Notes: generated from the letters alone by a model not told the origin. Positions 1 to 7,452 are shown, numbered from the stretch's first letter. The stretch: DNA of 15,990 nucleotides from G020353235 sp964569555 (GCA_964569555.1 CAZMTT010000026.1:1-15990); one strand, 5' to 3'. Made by a program: numbers and translations.

Positions 1-14
1 CTTGGGTTCAGCCG

Positions 15-1001
15 GTGATTAAAGCGGGGAGAATGTTGTCGCTAAGCAAAATCTATAAACCGATTCAGCGGGACCTGGTCAAGGTAGAGGAAATCCTGGC
101 GTCGGTCACCAAGGTTGAGCCTGCCTGGCTGGCTGAAATGCTGGACTATAGCCTGAGCGGTGGGGGCAAGCGAATCCGCCCCGCCCTGGCGCTGCTATCG
201 GGCAAGCTTCATGACTATAACCTTGATTACTTGCTGCCGATGGGGGTGGCGGTTGAGCTGATGCACACCGCTACTCTGGTTCATGATGATGCTATTGACA
301 ATTCGCTAATTCGCCGGAGCAAGCCGACGATTAACAGCGTCTGGGGTGAGGAGAAAGCGGTACTGCTGGGCGACTACCTGTTTGCCTGCTCCGGAGAGTT
401 TGCCGCTGATACTCAGAACCTGCGGGTGGTCAGGCTGTTCAGCCAGACACTGGCGATTATTTCTACCGGGGAACTGGAGCAGACCTTCACCGCTTTCAAT
501 ATGGAGCAGAGCTGGCAGGACTACCTCAGGCGAATTTCCCGTAAAACGGCCTCCCTCTTTTCGCTGGCAACGGAATCAGGGGCTATCCTGAGCCGGGCGC
601 CGGAGAAGTCAATCGAGATTCTAAAAGATTACGGCTATAATCTGGGTATTGCCTTTCAGATAGTGGATGACATTCTGGACTTTATCGGCACTGAAGAGGA
701 ACTGGGCAAGCCGGTAGGCTCTGATTTAGCTCAGGGCACCCTTACTTTACCGGCGATACTCCTCATGGAGCAAGATCCTGATGATAACCCGGTAAAGAAG
801 TCATTTAATGATGAGGACAGGCCGAAAAATATCGAACTGGCCTTAAAGATGGTCCGTGAATCATCAATTCCGGAGGCATGCAATCAGGTCGCCTCTGATT
901 ATTGTGCCAAGGCCTGCCGCAGTCTTAATCTCCTGCCGGATAAGGACAGCCTGCAGTCGCTAGTCCAGCTGGCTGGCTTTATTACCGAAAGAAGAAGATA
1001 A
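15..1001 (+). CDS. Polyprenyl diphosphate synthase (trans-isoprenyl diphosphate synthase family)
   Basis: This enzyme adds isopentenyl diphosphate units to an allylic diphosphate to build a long all-trans chain for quinones or other lipids. The protein is 328 residues, normal for the family. The N-terminal part has the GGGKRIRPAL motif. The first aspartate-rich motif lies in LVHDDAID, followed by a paired arginine (RRSKP). The second is in QIVDDILDF, followed by GKPVGSDLAQGTLTLPAI, as in octaprenyl/heptaprenyl synthases. Chain length cannot be read from the sequence. The start is uncertain. GTG at 15 overlaps a TGA (16-18) in another frame, which may end an upstream gene cut by the window edge. 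ATG at 33 is the alternative, but the GGGGA at 26-30 is too close to it. The gene converges on moaE with 4 bp between the stops, and I see no terminator there. Confidence 0.93.
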   Translation: MIKAGRMLSLSKIYKPIQRDLVKVEEILASVTKVEPAWLAEMLDYSLSGGGKRIRPALALLSGKLHDYNLDYLLPMGVAVELMHTATLVHDDAIDNSLIRRSKPTINSVWGEEKAVLLGDYLFACSGEFAADTQNLRVVRLFSQTLAIISTGELEQTFTAFNMEQSWQDYLRRISRKTASLFSLATESGAILSRAPEKSIEILKDYGYNLGIAFQIVDDILDFIGTEEELGKPVGSDLAQGTLTLPAILLMEQDPDDNPVKKSFNDEDRPKNIELALKMVRESSIPEACNQVASDYCAKACRSLNLLPDKDSLQSLVQLAGFITERRR

Positions 1002-1005
1002 CCGC

Positions 1006-1413
1006 TTATCTCTTCTCAAGTGAAAAGCTACCGTCCAAGTAGGTCTCTTTTTTCCGGGTGGGCAGTTTGGCTTTGAACCGGTCGATGGCGTACTGGCAGG
1101 CGGCAAAGCCATCCTGGCGGTGGGCGGAAGCCAGGGCAATAACCAGGTTGACATCGCCTACTTTCAGTTTGCCAACCCGGTGGTATATGGCGATATTATT
1201 TAGCGCCCATTTCTGTTCAACTTCGCTGGCTATCTGGCGCAGGGTGTTTTCCGCAGTGCCGTCAATATCTTCATATTCTACGGAAAGCACCGCTTTGTGG
1301 TGGGAAGAATCACGAATCAAGCCGATATAGAGTACCACACAGCCGCTGCCACTGGTCTTAACGCGGTTAGCCACGCTTTGGGGAGAGATGGGCTTATCGG
1401 TAATCTTGATCAT
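1006..1413 (-). CDS. moaE: Molybdopterin synthase catalytic (large) subunit MoaE
   Basis: MoaE, with the thiocarboxylated small subunit MoaD, inserts two sulfurs into precursor Z (cPMP) to make molybdopterin in the cytoplasm. At 135 residues it has the usual compact length. The family pattern is clear: GCVVLYIGLIRD near residues 24-35, RVGKLKVGD at 79-87, and ALASAHRQDGFAACQYAIDR at 93-112. The two catalytic lysines of the family correspond to K114 and one of K121/K122. The usual P-(I/F)-W-K-(K/R)-E segment reads PTRKKE here, so the conserved tryptophan is replaced by arginine. The gene starts 8 bp after the ftsH stop and is almost certainly co-transcribed with it. No moaD or other molybdenum cofactor gene is in the window. 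Confidence 0.93.
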   Translation of the reverse strand: MIKITDKPISPQSVANRVKTSGSGCVVLYIGLIRDSSHHKAVLSVEYEDIDGTAENTLRQIASEVEQKWALNNIAIYHRVGKLKVGDVNLVIALASAHRQDGFAACQYAIDRFKAKLPTRKKETYLDGSFSLEKR

Positions 1414-1421
1414 GCCATCTT

Positions 1422-3356
1422 TTAATCAGGGGTAGCCGGAGTCTGCTTCGGGACAAGGCGGGGCACCGCGGGAGTCGTGCTGGGCCTGGCGGCGGGCTCC
1501 TTTTCGGCTACCGGTTCGACGGGAACCGGAGTTGGTTTTACCCTGGTTTTAGGGGCGCGTTTGCCGCCTTTGCTCAGCAGTGCTTCGAGGTCTTCGCTCT
1601 CAAGCGTCTCCTCGGTGATAAGCTTTTCGGCAATGAGAATCAGCTTCGATTTATTCTCGGCTAAAATCTTGCGGGCGGTTTCGTGAGCATCCCGGATAGC
1701 CTTGTCGACTTCCTCATCAATGGCATTAGCCACCTTGTCGCCGTAGTCTTTTTGTTCTGATATCTCGCGACCGAGGAAGACCATTTCCTGTTTATCGCCA
1801 AAGGTACGTGGTCCCAGTCTGTCGCTCATGCCGAAGTCGGTTACCATCTTGCGGGCCAGCGCGGTAGCCCGTTTGATGTCATCATAAGCGCCGGTGGTTA
1901 TGTCATTAAAGATTAATTCTTCAGCGGCATGACCGCCGAGGAAGGTGGCGATCATATCTTTGATTTGAGAGCGCGAGGTAAGGTAGCGGTCTTCAACCGG
2001 TAGTTGCTTGGTATGGCCGAGAGACATACCCCGGGCTACGATGGATATCTTGTGTACCGGGTCGGCATTGGGCAGCATTTTAGCCACCAGGGCATGCCCG
2101 GACTCGTGGTAGGCGATAATATCTTTCTCTTTGGGGCTTATCTTGCGGCTCTTCCGCTCCGGACCGGCGATTACCCGGTCTATTGACTCCTCAAGTTCTT
2201 CCATACTGATTATCTTCTTGTTCCGCCTTGCGGCCAGGATAGCCCCCTCGTTGACCAGGTTGGCCAGGTCGGCACCGCTGAAACCAACCGTCCCTTTGGC
2301 CAGTATGGCTAAATCGACATCTTTAGCCAGGGGCTTACCCTTGGCATGGACCTTGAGAATGGCGGTCCGGCCATTGATATCGGGCTGGTCTAAAATAACC
2401 CGGCGGTCAAAGCGCCCGGGGCGAAGCAGGGCCGGGTCGAGAATATCAGGGCGGTTGGTCGCCGCCATGACAATGACGCCGGCATTGGTGTCAAAGCCGT
2501 CCATTTCGGTCAGAATCTGGTTGAGGGTCTGCTCCCTCTCGTCGTGGCTGCCGCCCAGACCGGCACCGCGTTGACGCCCCACGGCGTCAATCTCATCAAT
2601 AAAGATGATGCAGGGGGTATTGCGCTTGGCCTGGTCAAAGAGGTCACGCACCCTGGAGGCGCCAACACCGACAAACATCTCGACAAATTCACTGCCGCTG
2701 ATGGAGAAGAAGGGGACTCCAGCCTGACCGGCTACCGCTTTCGCCAGCAGCGTTTTGCCGGTACCCGGCGGACCGACCAGCAGCACCCCTCGGGGGATGC
2801 GGGCGCCCAGGCTCTGAAACTTCTCCCGTGATTTGAGGAAGTCCACCACCTCATTTAATTCCTGTTTGGCTTCATCAACCCCGGCGACATCGTCAAAAGT
2901 TACCGTCGGCGTATTTGCCGGGAAGAGACGGGCTCGGCTGCGGCCAAAGCTGAGTGCCTGGCTATTGGCTCCGCGTGCCTGCCGGAAGATGAAAAATAGC
3001 AAACCGACCAGAATAATAAGGGGGATGAAGTTAATCAGCAGTGCCCCCCAGTCAATTCCGGACGAGTCCTTGACCTCGACCACCACCCCTTCCAGGTTAA
3101 GCCCGGCAATATCACCCAGGCTGTCGTTACTTTCTTTGAAGGCGACCATCTCAATGCCATCAACGGTGGTCACCAGTAGCTTGTCACCCTCGATCAGAAT
3201 CTCAGCTATCTGGCCCTTTTGTGACATGGCTACCAGCTGGCTTTGCGGGATTGTCTCCGGTTTCTGCATATTGGTCATAATATGAGTGAACAGGAGGACA
3301 GCCGTAATGAGCAGGGCAATATAGATTAAGCCACTACCTTTCCAGAAAGGCTTCAT
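1422..3356 (-). CDS. ftsH: ATP-dependent zinc metalloprotease FtsH
   Basis: FtsH is a membrane-anchored hexameric AAA+ protease that unfolds and degrades misassembled membrane proteins and regulatory factors. Counting from the longer ORF (ATG at 3365), two membrane segments lie at about 12-30 and 107-128 and flank a short extracytoplasmic domain. Walker A GPPGTGKT is at 198-205, Walker B IIFIDEID at 253-260, and the second region of homology around 303-321 (TNRPDILDPALLRPGRFD). The zinc site HESGH is at 420-424, and the third ligand is the second Asp of GAYDD near 496. After about residue 597 comes a proline-rich tail of about 50 residues. I prefer the ATG at 3356: a GAGGTG at 3367-3372 is 10 nt before it, but only 1 nt before the ATG at 3365. 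The gene is followed at once by moaE. Confidence 0.97.
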   Translation of the reverse strand: MKPFWKGSGLIYIALLITAVLLFTHIMTNMQKPETIPQSQLVAMSQKGQIAEILIEGDKLLVTTVDGIEMVAFKESNDSLGDIAGLNLEGVVVEVKDSSGIDWGALLINFIPLIILVGLLFFIFRQARGANSQALSFGRSRARLFPANTPTVTFDDVAGVDEAKQELNEVVDFLKSREKFQSLGARIPRGVLLVGPPGTGKTLLAKAVAGQAGVPFFSISGSEFVEMFVGVGASRVRDLFDQAKRNTPCIIFIDEIDAVGRQRGAGLGGSHDEREQTLNQILTEMDGFDTNAGVIVMAATNRPDILDPALLRPGRFDRRVILDQPDINGRTAILKVHAKGKPLAKDVDLAILAKGTVGFSGADLANLVNEGAILAARRNKKIISMEELEESIDRVIAGPERKSRKISPKEKDIIAYHESGHALVAKMLPNADPVHKISIVARGMSLGHTKQLPVEDRYLTSRSQIKDMIATFLGGHAAEELIFNDITTGAYDDIKRATALARKMVTDFGMSDRLGPRTFGDKQEMVFLGREISEQKDYGDKVANAIDEEVDKAIRDAHETARKILAENKSKLILIAEKLITEETLESEDLEALLSKGGKRAPKTRVKPTPVPVEPVAEKEPAARPSTTPAVPRLVPKQTPATPD

Positions 3357-3366
3357 TATTCGCATT

Positions 3367-3372
3367 CACCTC
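3367..3372 (-). promoter_or_regulatory. Shine-Dalgarno site that decides the ftsH start
   Basis: On the minus strand this reads GAGGTG. It is one base from the ATG at 3365, too close to serve it, and ten bases from the ATG at 3356. The protein should therefore begin MKPFWKG rather than three residues earlier. Confidence 0.6.
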
Positions 3373-3388
3373 AACTTATATTTAGCTT

Positions 3389-3417
3389 CTTATATTATAG
3401 CAGAGATGGCAAGTCAA
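3389..3417 (-). promoter_or_regulatory. Sigma-70-type promoter of ftsH-moaE
   Basis: The minus strand has TTGACT (3417-3412), a 17-nt spacer, then TATAAG (3394-3389). A second TATAAT overlaps it at 3399-3394 but would give a 12-nt spacer. The predicted start near 3382 leaves a leader of about 25 nt carrying the GAGGTG ribosome site. No heat-shock operator such as CIRCE is visible. Confidence 0.6.
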
Positions 3418-3470
3418 CAAAAATTAGTCTCTTTTTAACAGGGTGGGGATAGTAAGACAGAGGCTATCTT

Positions 3471-4298
3471 CTAGAGGCCTATATAGGTCTCTTTGAGCAG
3501 TAAGGCATCCCCTTCCAGATTGGGGCTTTCGCAGATGATTAACCCCCCGACATGATAGTCACGCAATGCTTTGATTAGCTCGGTGTACTGAAAGTCCGAG
3601 TCCTTGAGGTTTAGATGGCTTAGCTCCCCCTTCCGGCCATACCTGATGCCGGAGACATGGACGTGAATGTTATCCAGGGCAGCCCTGCCCAGATGCTCCT
3701 CAACCTGTCGCAGGATGGCGGTAAACTCGGGGTAAGAGTTAGACTTGCCATCGCGGGCATGCCAGTGGGCAAAGTCAATACACGGGGCCAGCCCCTCCAG
3801 CTCGGTGCACAGCTTGAGCACCTCGTCGATAGTGCCGAAGGCGCTCGGTTTGCCCATAATTTCCGGTCTGATGCAGACCGGATTAGGCTCTCTTTTAAGC
3901 TGGGCAAGCACTTCCGCAAGGTGTTGCTTGACATTCTGGTAGGCTTTTTGGGGCGGGTCGCCGAGGTAAAAAGCAGGGTGGAAAACAATGCTTTCGGCGC
4001 CGCACCGCCCCCCGATGCGGGCGGTCTGGAGCAGCCTATCCTGACTGGCCCTTATCTTTTCCGGCTCGCGGGCGTTGAGATTTATGTAGTAGGGGGCGTG
4101 GGCGGACAGCTTTACCCCCTCTTTAAGAGCGGTCTGGGCAACCAGGCGGGCTCCCGCCTCACCCATTTTTACCCCCCGGACGAACTCTATCTCCATAGCG
4201 CCGAGTCCAAGCTTGGCAATACGCTTGATGCCATCAATAGTTGTCCTGGGGTGGGCACTGTGGGGAACACCGGCGGTGCCAAATAGCAGCTCAGCCAT
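3471..4298 (-). CDS. Endonuclease IV-like TIM-barrel protein (AP endonuclease family 2)
   Basis: The 275-residue protein matches endonuclease IV (Nfo) in length and in the order of its metal ligands. Endonuclease IV cuts DNA 5' to abasic sites. Visible candidates are H67 in SAHAPYYINL, H107 in VFHPAF, E146 in RPEIMG, D175 and H178 in CIDFAHWH, H212/H214 in NIHVHVSGIRYG, H228 in GELSHLNL, and E257 in IICESP. The D-x-H motif of classic Nfo (D229/H231 in E. coli) is not present as such; a GE-x-x-H arrangement replaces it, which I recall from archaeal relatives. A DNA-repair role is therefore likely but not certain, and a sugar isomerase/epimerase of the same fold is the alternative. ATG at 4298 has AAGGAA about 8 nt upstream. 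It appears to be a single-gene unit, divergent from rsfS. Confidence 0.8.
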   Translation of the reverse strand: MAELLFGTAGVPHSAHPRTTIDGIKRIAKLGLGAMEIEFVRGVKMGEAGARLVAQTALKEGVKLSAHAPYYINLNAREPEKIRASQDRLLQTARIGGRCGAESIVFHPAFYLGDPPQKAYQNVKQHLAEVLAQLKREPNPVCIRPEIMGKPSAFGTIDEVLKLCTELEGLAPCIDFAHWHARDGKSNSYPEFTAILRQVEEHLGRAALDNIHVHVSGIRYGRKGELSHLNLKDSDFQYTELIKALRDYHVGGLIICESPNLEGDALLLKETYIGL

Positions 4299-4318
4299 TT
4301 TTACTTTTCCTTATTTTT

Positions 4319-4347
4319 AGTGTAGCATAGCCATCCCGGCCCGCCAA
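4319..4347 (-). promoter_or_regulatory. Possible promoter of the endonuclease IV-like gene
   Basis: The minus strand has TTGGCG (4347-4342), a 17-nt spacer and TACACT (4324-4319). Each hexamer matches the consensus at four of six positions. It lies back to back with the rsfS promoter, and a start near 4312 would leave a leader of about 14 nt. Confidence 0.35.
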
Positions 4348-4355
4348 ATTTTGAC

Positions 4356-4384
4356 TTGACCTTTTCTTCTGGCTTGGCTACAAT
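4356..4384 (+). promoter_or_regulatory. Sigma-70-type promoter of rsfS
   Basis: TTGACC (4356-4361), a 17-nt spacer and TACAAT (4379-4384). The predicted start near 4391 gives a leader of about 32 nt that contains GGGAG at 4411-4415, which fits an rsfS start at 4423. Confidence 0.55.
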
Positions 4385-4410
4385 TTTTAGTAGCCTGATA
4401 TTTCAGGACT

Positions 4411-4415
4411 GGGAG
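4411..4415 (+). promoter_or_regulatory. Shine-Dalgarno site supporting a CTG start of rsfS
   Basis: GGGAG lies 7 nt before the CTG at 4423. No ATG, GTG or TTG exists in this frame between the upstream TGA (4396-4398) and the TTG at 4489, so this ribosome site would have no partner if CTG were not used. Confidence 0.5.
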
Positions 4416-4422
4416 CGGTAGG

Positions 4423-4767
4423 CTGGAAGCAATAGAGATTGCCCGCAAGGCAGTAGAAGCGGCTAGCGACAAGCAAGCTAGCGATATTTTGCTCTTGGAT
4501 ACCCGCCAGGTATGTGGTTTTGCCGACTATTTTGTCATCTGCAGCGGTGATTCCGGCCGGCAGATTCAGGCTATTTATGATGAAGTCGGCCATTCCCTGA
4601 AGAAAAGTGGCATTCGGCCGCACCATGTCGAGGGCGTTTTGGACTCAGGGTGGCTCCTGCTTGATTTTGGCGATGTGATTGTGCACATCTTTGCCCTCGA
4701 CGAGCGGGACTATTATCAACTGGATAAACTGTGGAGCCAGGCGGTTCCGGTACTCCGGGTTCAGTAG
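4423..4767 (+). CDS. rsfS: Ribosomal silencing factor RsfS (Iojap family), apparent CTG start
   Basis: RsfS binds ribosomal protein uL14 on the 50S subunit and blocks joining to 30S, damping translation when nutrients are short. The core family pattern is clear: DTRQVCGFADYFVICSG, EGVLDSGWLLLDFGDVIVHIF, then ERDYYQLDKLW. The first standard start in frame is TTG at 4489, which would cut off the N-terminal helix normal for the family. Upstream the frame stays open and encodes EAIEIARKAVEAASDKQAS and onward, a typical RsfS N-terminus, beginning at CTG 4423 behind GGGAG. From CTG the protein is 114 residues, within the usual range. Its TAG stop overlaps the end of ndk on the other strand by 7 bp. 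It is alone in its transcription unit here, without the usual nadD neighbour. Confidence 0.9.
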   Translation: MEAIEIARKAVEAASDKQASDILLLDTRQVCGFADYFVICSGDSGRQIQAIYDEVGHSLKKSGIRPHHVEGVLDSGWLLLDFGDVIVHIFALDERDYYQLDKLWSQAVPVLRVQ

Positions 4768-5180
4768 TCCCCGATTTCGTCCTCACTGAAGAAGAGTCCG
4801 ATTTCCTTCTCGGCAGTCTCAACCGAGTCCGAACCGTGAACGGCGTTGCGTTCAATGTCAGTACCGAAGTCAGCCCGGATGGTGCCGGCTTCAGCCTTGG
4901 CCGGGTCGGTTACTCCCATTGCCTTTCTGATTACGGCGACGGCATTTTCCCCGGCAAAAACGGCGGCCACAATTGGCGCCGAGCTGATGTAATCTATCAG
5001 GCCCTGAAAGAAGGGCTTGTCCTTATGGATGGCGTAGTGTTTTTGGGCCAGAGCTTTATCCATCTGAAGCCTCTTGAGGGCGACCAGCTTAAGTCCTTCC
5101 CCCTCCAGACGGGCGATAATAGCGCCGTCCAGCCCCCGCTGCATGGCATCCGGCTTGATGAGAACTAAAGACCTCTCCAT
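4761..5180 (-). CDS. ndk: Nucleoside diphosphate kinase
   Basis: Ndk moves the gamma-phosphate of ATP to other (deoxy)nucleoside diphosphates through a phosphohistidine. The protein has 139 residues, typical for the family. It begins ERSLVLIKPDAMQRGL, with the conserved lysine at 9. The nucleotide-binding stretch AGTIRADFGTDIERNAVHGSDS ends in the NxxHGSDS motif with catalytic H115. The ATG at 5180 is preceded by AGGAG with a 6-nt gap. It is the last gene of the thiL-tsaE-tsaB-ndk run, 30 bp after tsaB. Its stop lies inside the 3' end of rsfS on the opposite strand. Together with the dCMP deaminase and dUTPase further right it belongs to deoxynucleotide supply. Confidence 0.96.
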   Translation of the reverse strand: MERSLVLIKPDAMQRGLDGAIIARLEGEGLKLVALKRLQMDKALAQKHYAIHKDKPFFQGLIDYISSAPIVAAVFAGENAVAVIRKAMGVTDPAKAEAGTIRADFGTDIERNAVHGSDSVETAEKEIGLFFSEDEIGDY

Positions 5181-5210
5181 TTAAAGCTCCTGTTATTTAA
5201 TTAATACACC

Positions 5211-5918
5211 TTAATTTGTTTCCGGCTCACTTATTATTCTTTGCCGCTTCTTCGGCTGGGTAATCGGCGGCCGCCTGAGATAGAGGGGCTGCAGGGTGGT
5301 CAGGTCGTCGTACTGGCCAGCCTCAAGCCGTTTGAGCCCCAGCTCGGCTAAAGAAACCGCCCGGCACAGGGTGGCGTTAGGGGATAGTATTACCACTTTG
5401 GACTTGAGCCGGCTTCTTATCTGCCGGGCAATTTCGGGGCTTATTTCACCGCAAAATATAGTCTTGCTTTTTATCAAGGCGCATAGCGCATCAACGGTGG
5501 TGATGTGCTCGGCAACCAGCTGGCACCACTTCTGCTGCTTCTGGTAGAGGGCGGTGGCAATCTCGCCCCGCCCGGCGCTGAATACGGGGCAAACGGGCAG
5601 GCCGGTCTCGGCGTGGGGATAGGCGGCGGCCTCTAAAGTACTGATGCCGATAATGGGGCACCCCAGGCTGAGGGCCAGCCCCTTGGCGGTGCTGATGCCC
5701 ACCCGCAGGCCGTTGAAGCTGCCCGGTCCCCGGGCGACAATAATGGCGCTGACCATCTCCAGCCTTGCTTTAGCCTGGCCGAGCAGCTGAAACAGGTGGG
5801 GCAGCAGTTCGGTGGTGTGGCTCTGCTGGCAGTGCCAGCTGAGTTCGGCCAGCACCCGGCTGTCCTGGACGATAGCGATGCTGGCGGTTTCGGTTGAGGT
5901 ATCTATGGCCAGTTGCAT
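5211..5918 (-). CDS. tsaB: tRNA t6A37 biosynthesis protein TsaB (YeaZ)
   Basis: TsaB is the ASKHA-fold partner that dimerises with TsaD in the complex that transfers threonylcarbamoyl to A37 of ANN-decoding tRNAs. The 235-residue protein starts MQLAIDTSTETASIAI, the usual beginning of the family. It carries ARGPGSFNGLRVGISTAKGL at 62-81, the signature GPGSF(T/N)GLR(I/V)G loop, and then the GISTLEA motif. Length is normal. Its ATG shares one base with the tsaE stop (TAATG), implying translational coupling. TsaD and TsaC are not in the window. The C-terminal tail (PPITQPKKRQR and onward) is basic and probably flexible. Confidence 0.95.
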   Translation of the reverse strand: MQLAIDTSTETASIAIVQDSRVLAELSWHCQQSHTTELLPHLFQLLGQAKARLEMVSAIIVARGPGSFNGLRVGISTAKGLALSLGCPIIGISTLEAAAYPHAETGLPVCPVFSAGRGEIATALYQKQQKWCQLVAEHITTVDALCALIKSKTIFCGEISPEIARQIRSRLKSKVVILSPNATLCRAVSLAELGLKRLEAGQYDDLTTLQPLYLRRPPITQPKKRQRIISEPETN

Positions 5919-6397
5919 TAAGTTTGCCTTCCCAGAGAGCGTTTTAGCCGGGCGAGCATATCCCGGTAGCGTTTGCCATCGGGTTTGAACCTGAGACGGC
6001 GCTCGGTATCGGCAAGATAGTCAATTTCAATCAGCAGGTATTCGGCGGGCAGTTCACTGAATCCCTTCTCGGCCCATTCCACGACGCAGACGCCCTTTCC
6101 GTAGAGATATTCATCCAGACCCAACTCGGCAATCTCGGCGGTCTGGTCAAGACGATAGAGGTCGATGTGGTACAGCGGCAGTCTGCCGTAAAGCTCCCTG
6201 GCGATAACGAAAGAGGGGCTGAGCACATAGTCTGTGATATCCAGCCCGCGGGCAATGCCCTGGGTGAGACAGGTCTTGCCGCTGCCCAGTTTGCCGACCA
6301 GAAGCAGGATATCACCGGCCAGGGCTAGCCTGCCGAGGTGAGCCCCAAGCTCCTGGGTCTGCTCCGGGCTGTGACTGATTAACTCGAGGTGGCTCAT
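5918..6397 (-). CDS. tsaE: tRNA t6A37 biosynthesis ATPase TsaE (YjeE)
   Basis: TsaE is the small P-loop ATPase that binds TsaB-TsaD and resets the t6A-forming complex. The 159-residue protein has Walker A GKLGSGKT at 35-42. It also has the family segments SPSFVIARELYGRLPLYHID (60-79), DLYRL, and VVEWAEKG (105-112), which holds the conserved EW pair. The ATG at 6397 has GGGAAAAG closely upstream. It overlaps tsaB by one base and follows thiL by 34 bp. The tsaE-tsaB pairing is common in bacteria and supports both calls. Confidence 0.95.
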   Translation of the reverse strand: MSHLELISHSPEQTQELGAHLGRLALAGDILLLVGKLGSGKTCLTQGIARGLDITDYVLSPSFVIARELYGRLPLYHIDLYRLDQTAEIAELGLDEYLYGKGVCVVEWAEKGFSELPAEYLLIEIDYLADTERRLRFKPDGKRYRDMLARLKRSLGRQT

Positions 6398-6431
6398 ATC
6401 TTTTCCCGGTGATGGATTGGGTGGCTATTCT

Positions 6432-7442
6432 CTATCGGGTCGCAAAGTGGTCCCAGCCGGTTTTGCCCGGGTCAAAGGGCCTGCCCTGGCTATCAATCAG
6501 GGCTATCTCCGCCTTACCGGCCACGATTTCACCGATTACGGTTACCGGGCAGGAAATAGCCTGTTTTACTCTGGCCATAATTTCATTGCTGGCGGTAAAG
6601 AGCAGCTCGTAGTCCTCGCCGCCGGCCAGGGCCAGTTTAAGCGCCTGGTCGCCGAGGTTTTCTTTGACCAAGGGCAGAATCGGCACCTGGTCAATCTCTA
6701 CCTGTGCCCCGACCCGGCTGGCCTGGCAGATATGATTTAAATCAGAAAGCAAGCCATCGCTGATATCGATGGCGGTCTTAACCCCATTTGCTACCAGCTG
6801 CTGTCCTTCGGCAATTCGGGGATTGGGCTGCTGGAAGGCTCTGGTTAGGGTAGCACTGACTTTGGCGTCAGCCTGGGCCTGTCGCTTGAGTATGGCTAAG
6901 CCGGCGGCGGCGGTGCCGAGGTAACCGGTAACGGCTATTTTTTCCCCGGGCCTGGCGGTGGCGCGGGTGAGTATGTGCTTGGCTTGGCTTAGGGCGTTGC
7001 CGAGGACGGTAACATTAATCATTATCTGGGGGGCATTACTGATATTGCCGCCGACGATGGCGACCTCGAATTGCTCGGCGAGTTCAATCATCCCCTGGTA
7101 CATAAGAGAGACATCGTCGACCTCGGTAGTCCCGGGCAGGGCTAGAGATACCAGGGCATATCTGGGTATTCCACCCATAGCGGCGATGTCACTCAGGTTG
7201 ACGGCCAGTGCCTTCCAGCCGGTTTCCCGCCAGGGAAGCAGACCGGGGGGAAAGTGAACCCCCTCAATAAGAGAGTCAACCGTAGCCAGCTGTATTGAGG
7301 TGTCGCCCTGCCAGGCAGCGGCATCATCGCCGATATCAACGATGAGCTTTTGCCAGGGGGCAGACGCCTTGCTCCGGGAGCGGGCGACCATTTCCGCCAG
7401 CCGGTCAATCAGCCCGAACTCTCCCAGTTCTGAGACCTTCAT
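6432..7442 (-). CDS. thiL: Thiamine-monophosphate kinase
   Basis: ThiL phosphorylates thiamine monophosphate to thiamine diphosphate using ATP, the last step of cofactor synthesis. The 336-residue protein shows the full set of family motifs: GDDAA at 38-42, EGVHF at 60-64, the lysine and NLSDIAAMG at 77-90, GGNIS at 131-135, IDISDGLLSDL at 225-235 and GGEDYELLFT at 274-283. PurM-fold relatives (selenophosphate synthetase, HypE) lack this combination. The ATG at 7442 has no Shine-Dalgarno site. A consensus TATAAT lies only 10 bp upstream, so the transcript probably starts about 4 nt before the ATG. It heads the thiL-tsaE-tsaB-ndk unit. Confidence 0.96.
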   Translation of the reverse strand: MKVSELGEFGLIDRLAEMVARSRSKASAPWQKLIVDIGDDAAAWQGDTSIQLATVDSLIEGVHFPPGLLPWRETGWKALAVNLSDIAAMGGIPRYALVSLALPGTTEVDDVSLMYQGMIELAEQFEVAIVGGNISNAPQIMINVTVLGNALSQAKHILTRATARPGEKIAVTGYLGTAAAGLAILKRQAQADAKVSATLTRAFQQPNPRIAEGQQLVANGVKTAIDISDGLLSDLNHICQASRVGAQVEIDQVPILPLVKENLGDQALKLALAGGEDYELLFTASNEIMARVKQAISCPVTVIGEIVAGKAEIALIDSQGRPFDPGKTGWDHFATR

Positions 7443-7452
7443 CGCAGGGTTG

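Noticed and set aside
1..18. Open frame ending in TGA at 16-18, perhaps the end of an upstream gene overlapping the polyprenyl synthase start.
   Set aside because: Only five codons are visible; this is not enough to call a gene.
1510..1528. CCGGTTC/GAACCGG inverted repeat in the ftsH tail.
   Set aside because: It lies in Pro/Val/Glu low-complexity codons and is not placed as a terminator.
2131..3285. Long plus-strand frames of 147 and 150 codons within ftsH.
   Set aside because: They are antisense to a fully conserved ftsH, have no recognisable domains and look like GC-driven shadow frames.
3657..4286. A 209-codon plus-strand frame opposite the endonuclease IV-like gene.
   Set aside because: The minus-strand frame carries the metal-ligand motifs in order; the plus frame has no motif and no ribosome site.
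4351..4360. The ten bases TTGACTTGAC, also seen on the minus strand at 15894-15885.
   Set aside because: Both occurrences are -35-like doublets upstream of genes; chance similarity of promoter elements explains them better than a dispersed repeat.
4731..5168. A 145-codon plus-strand frame opposite ndk.
   Set aside because: ndk has every family motif including NxxHGSDS; the plus frame is its shadow.
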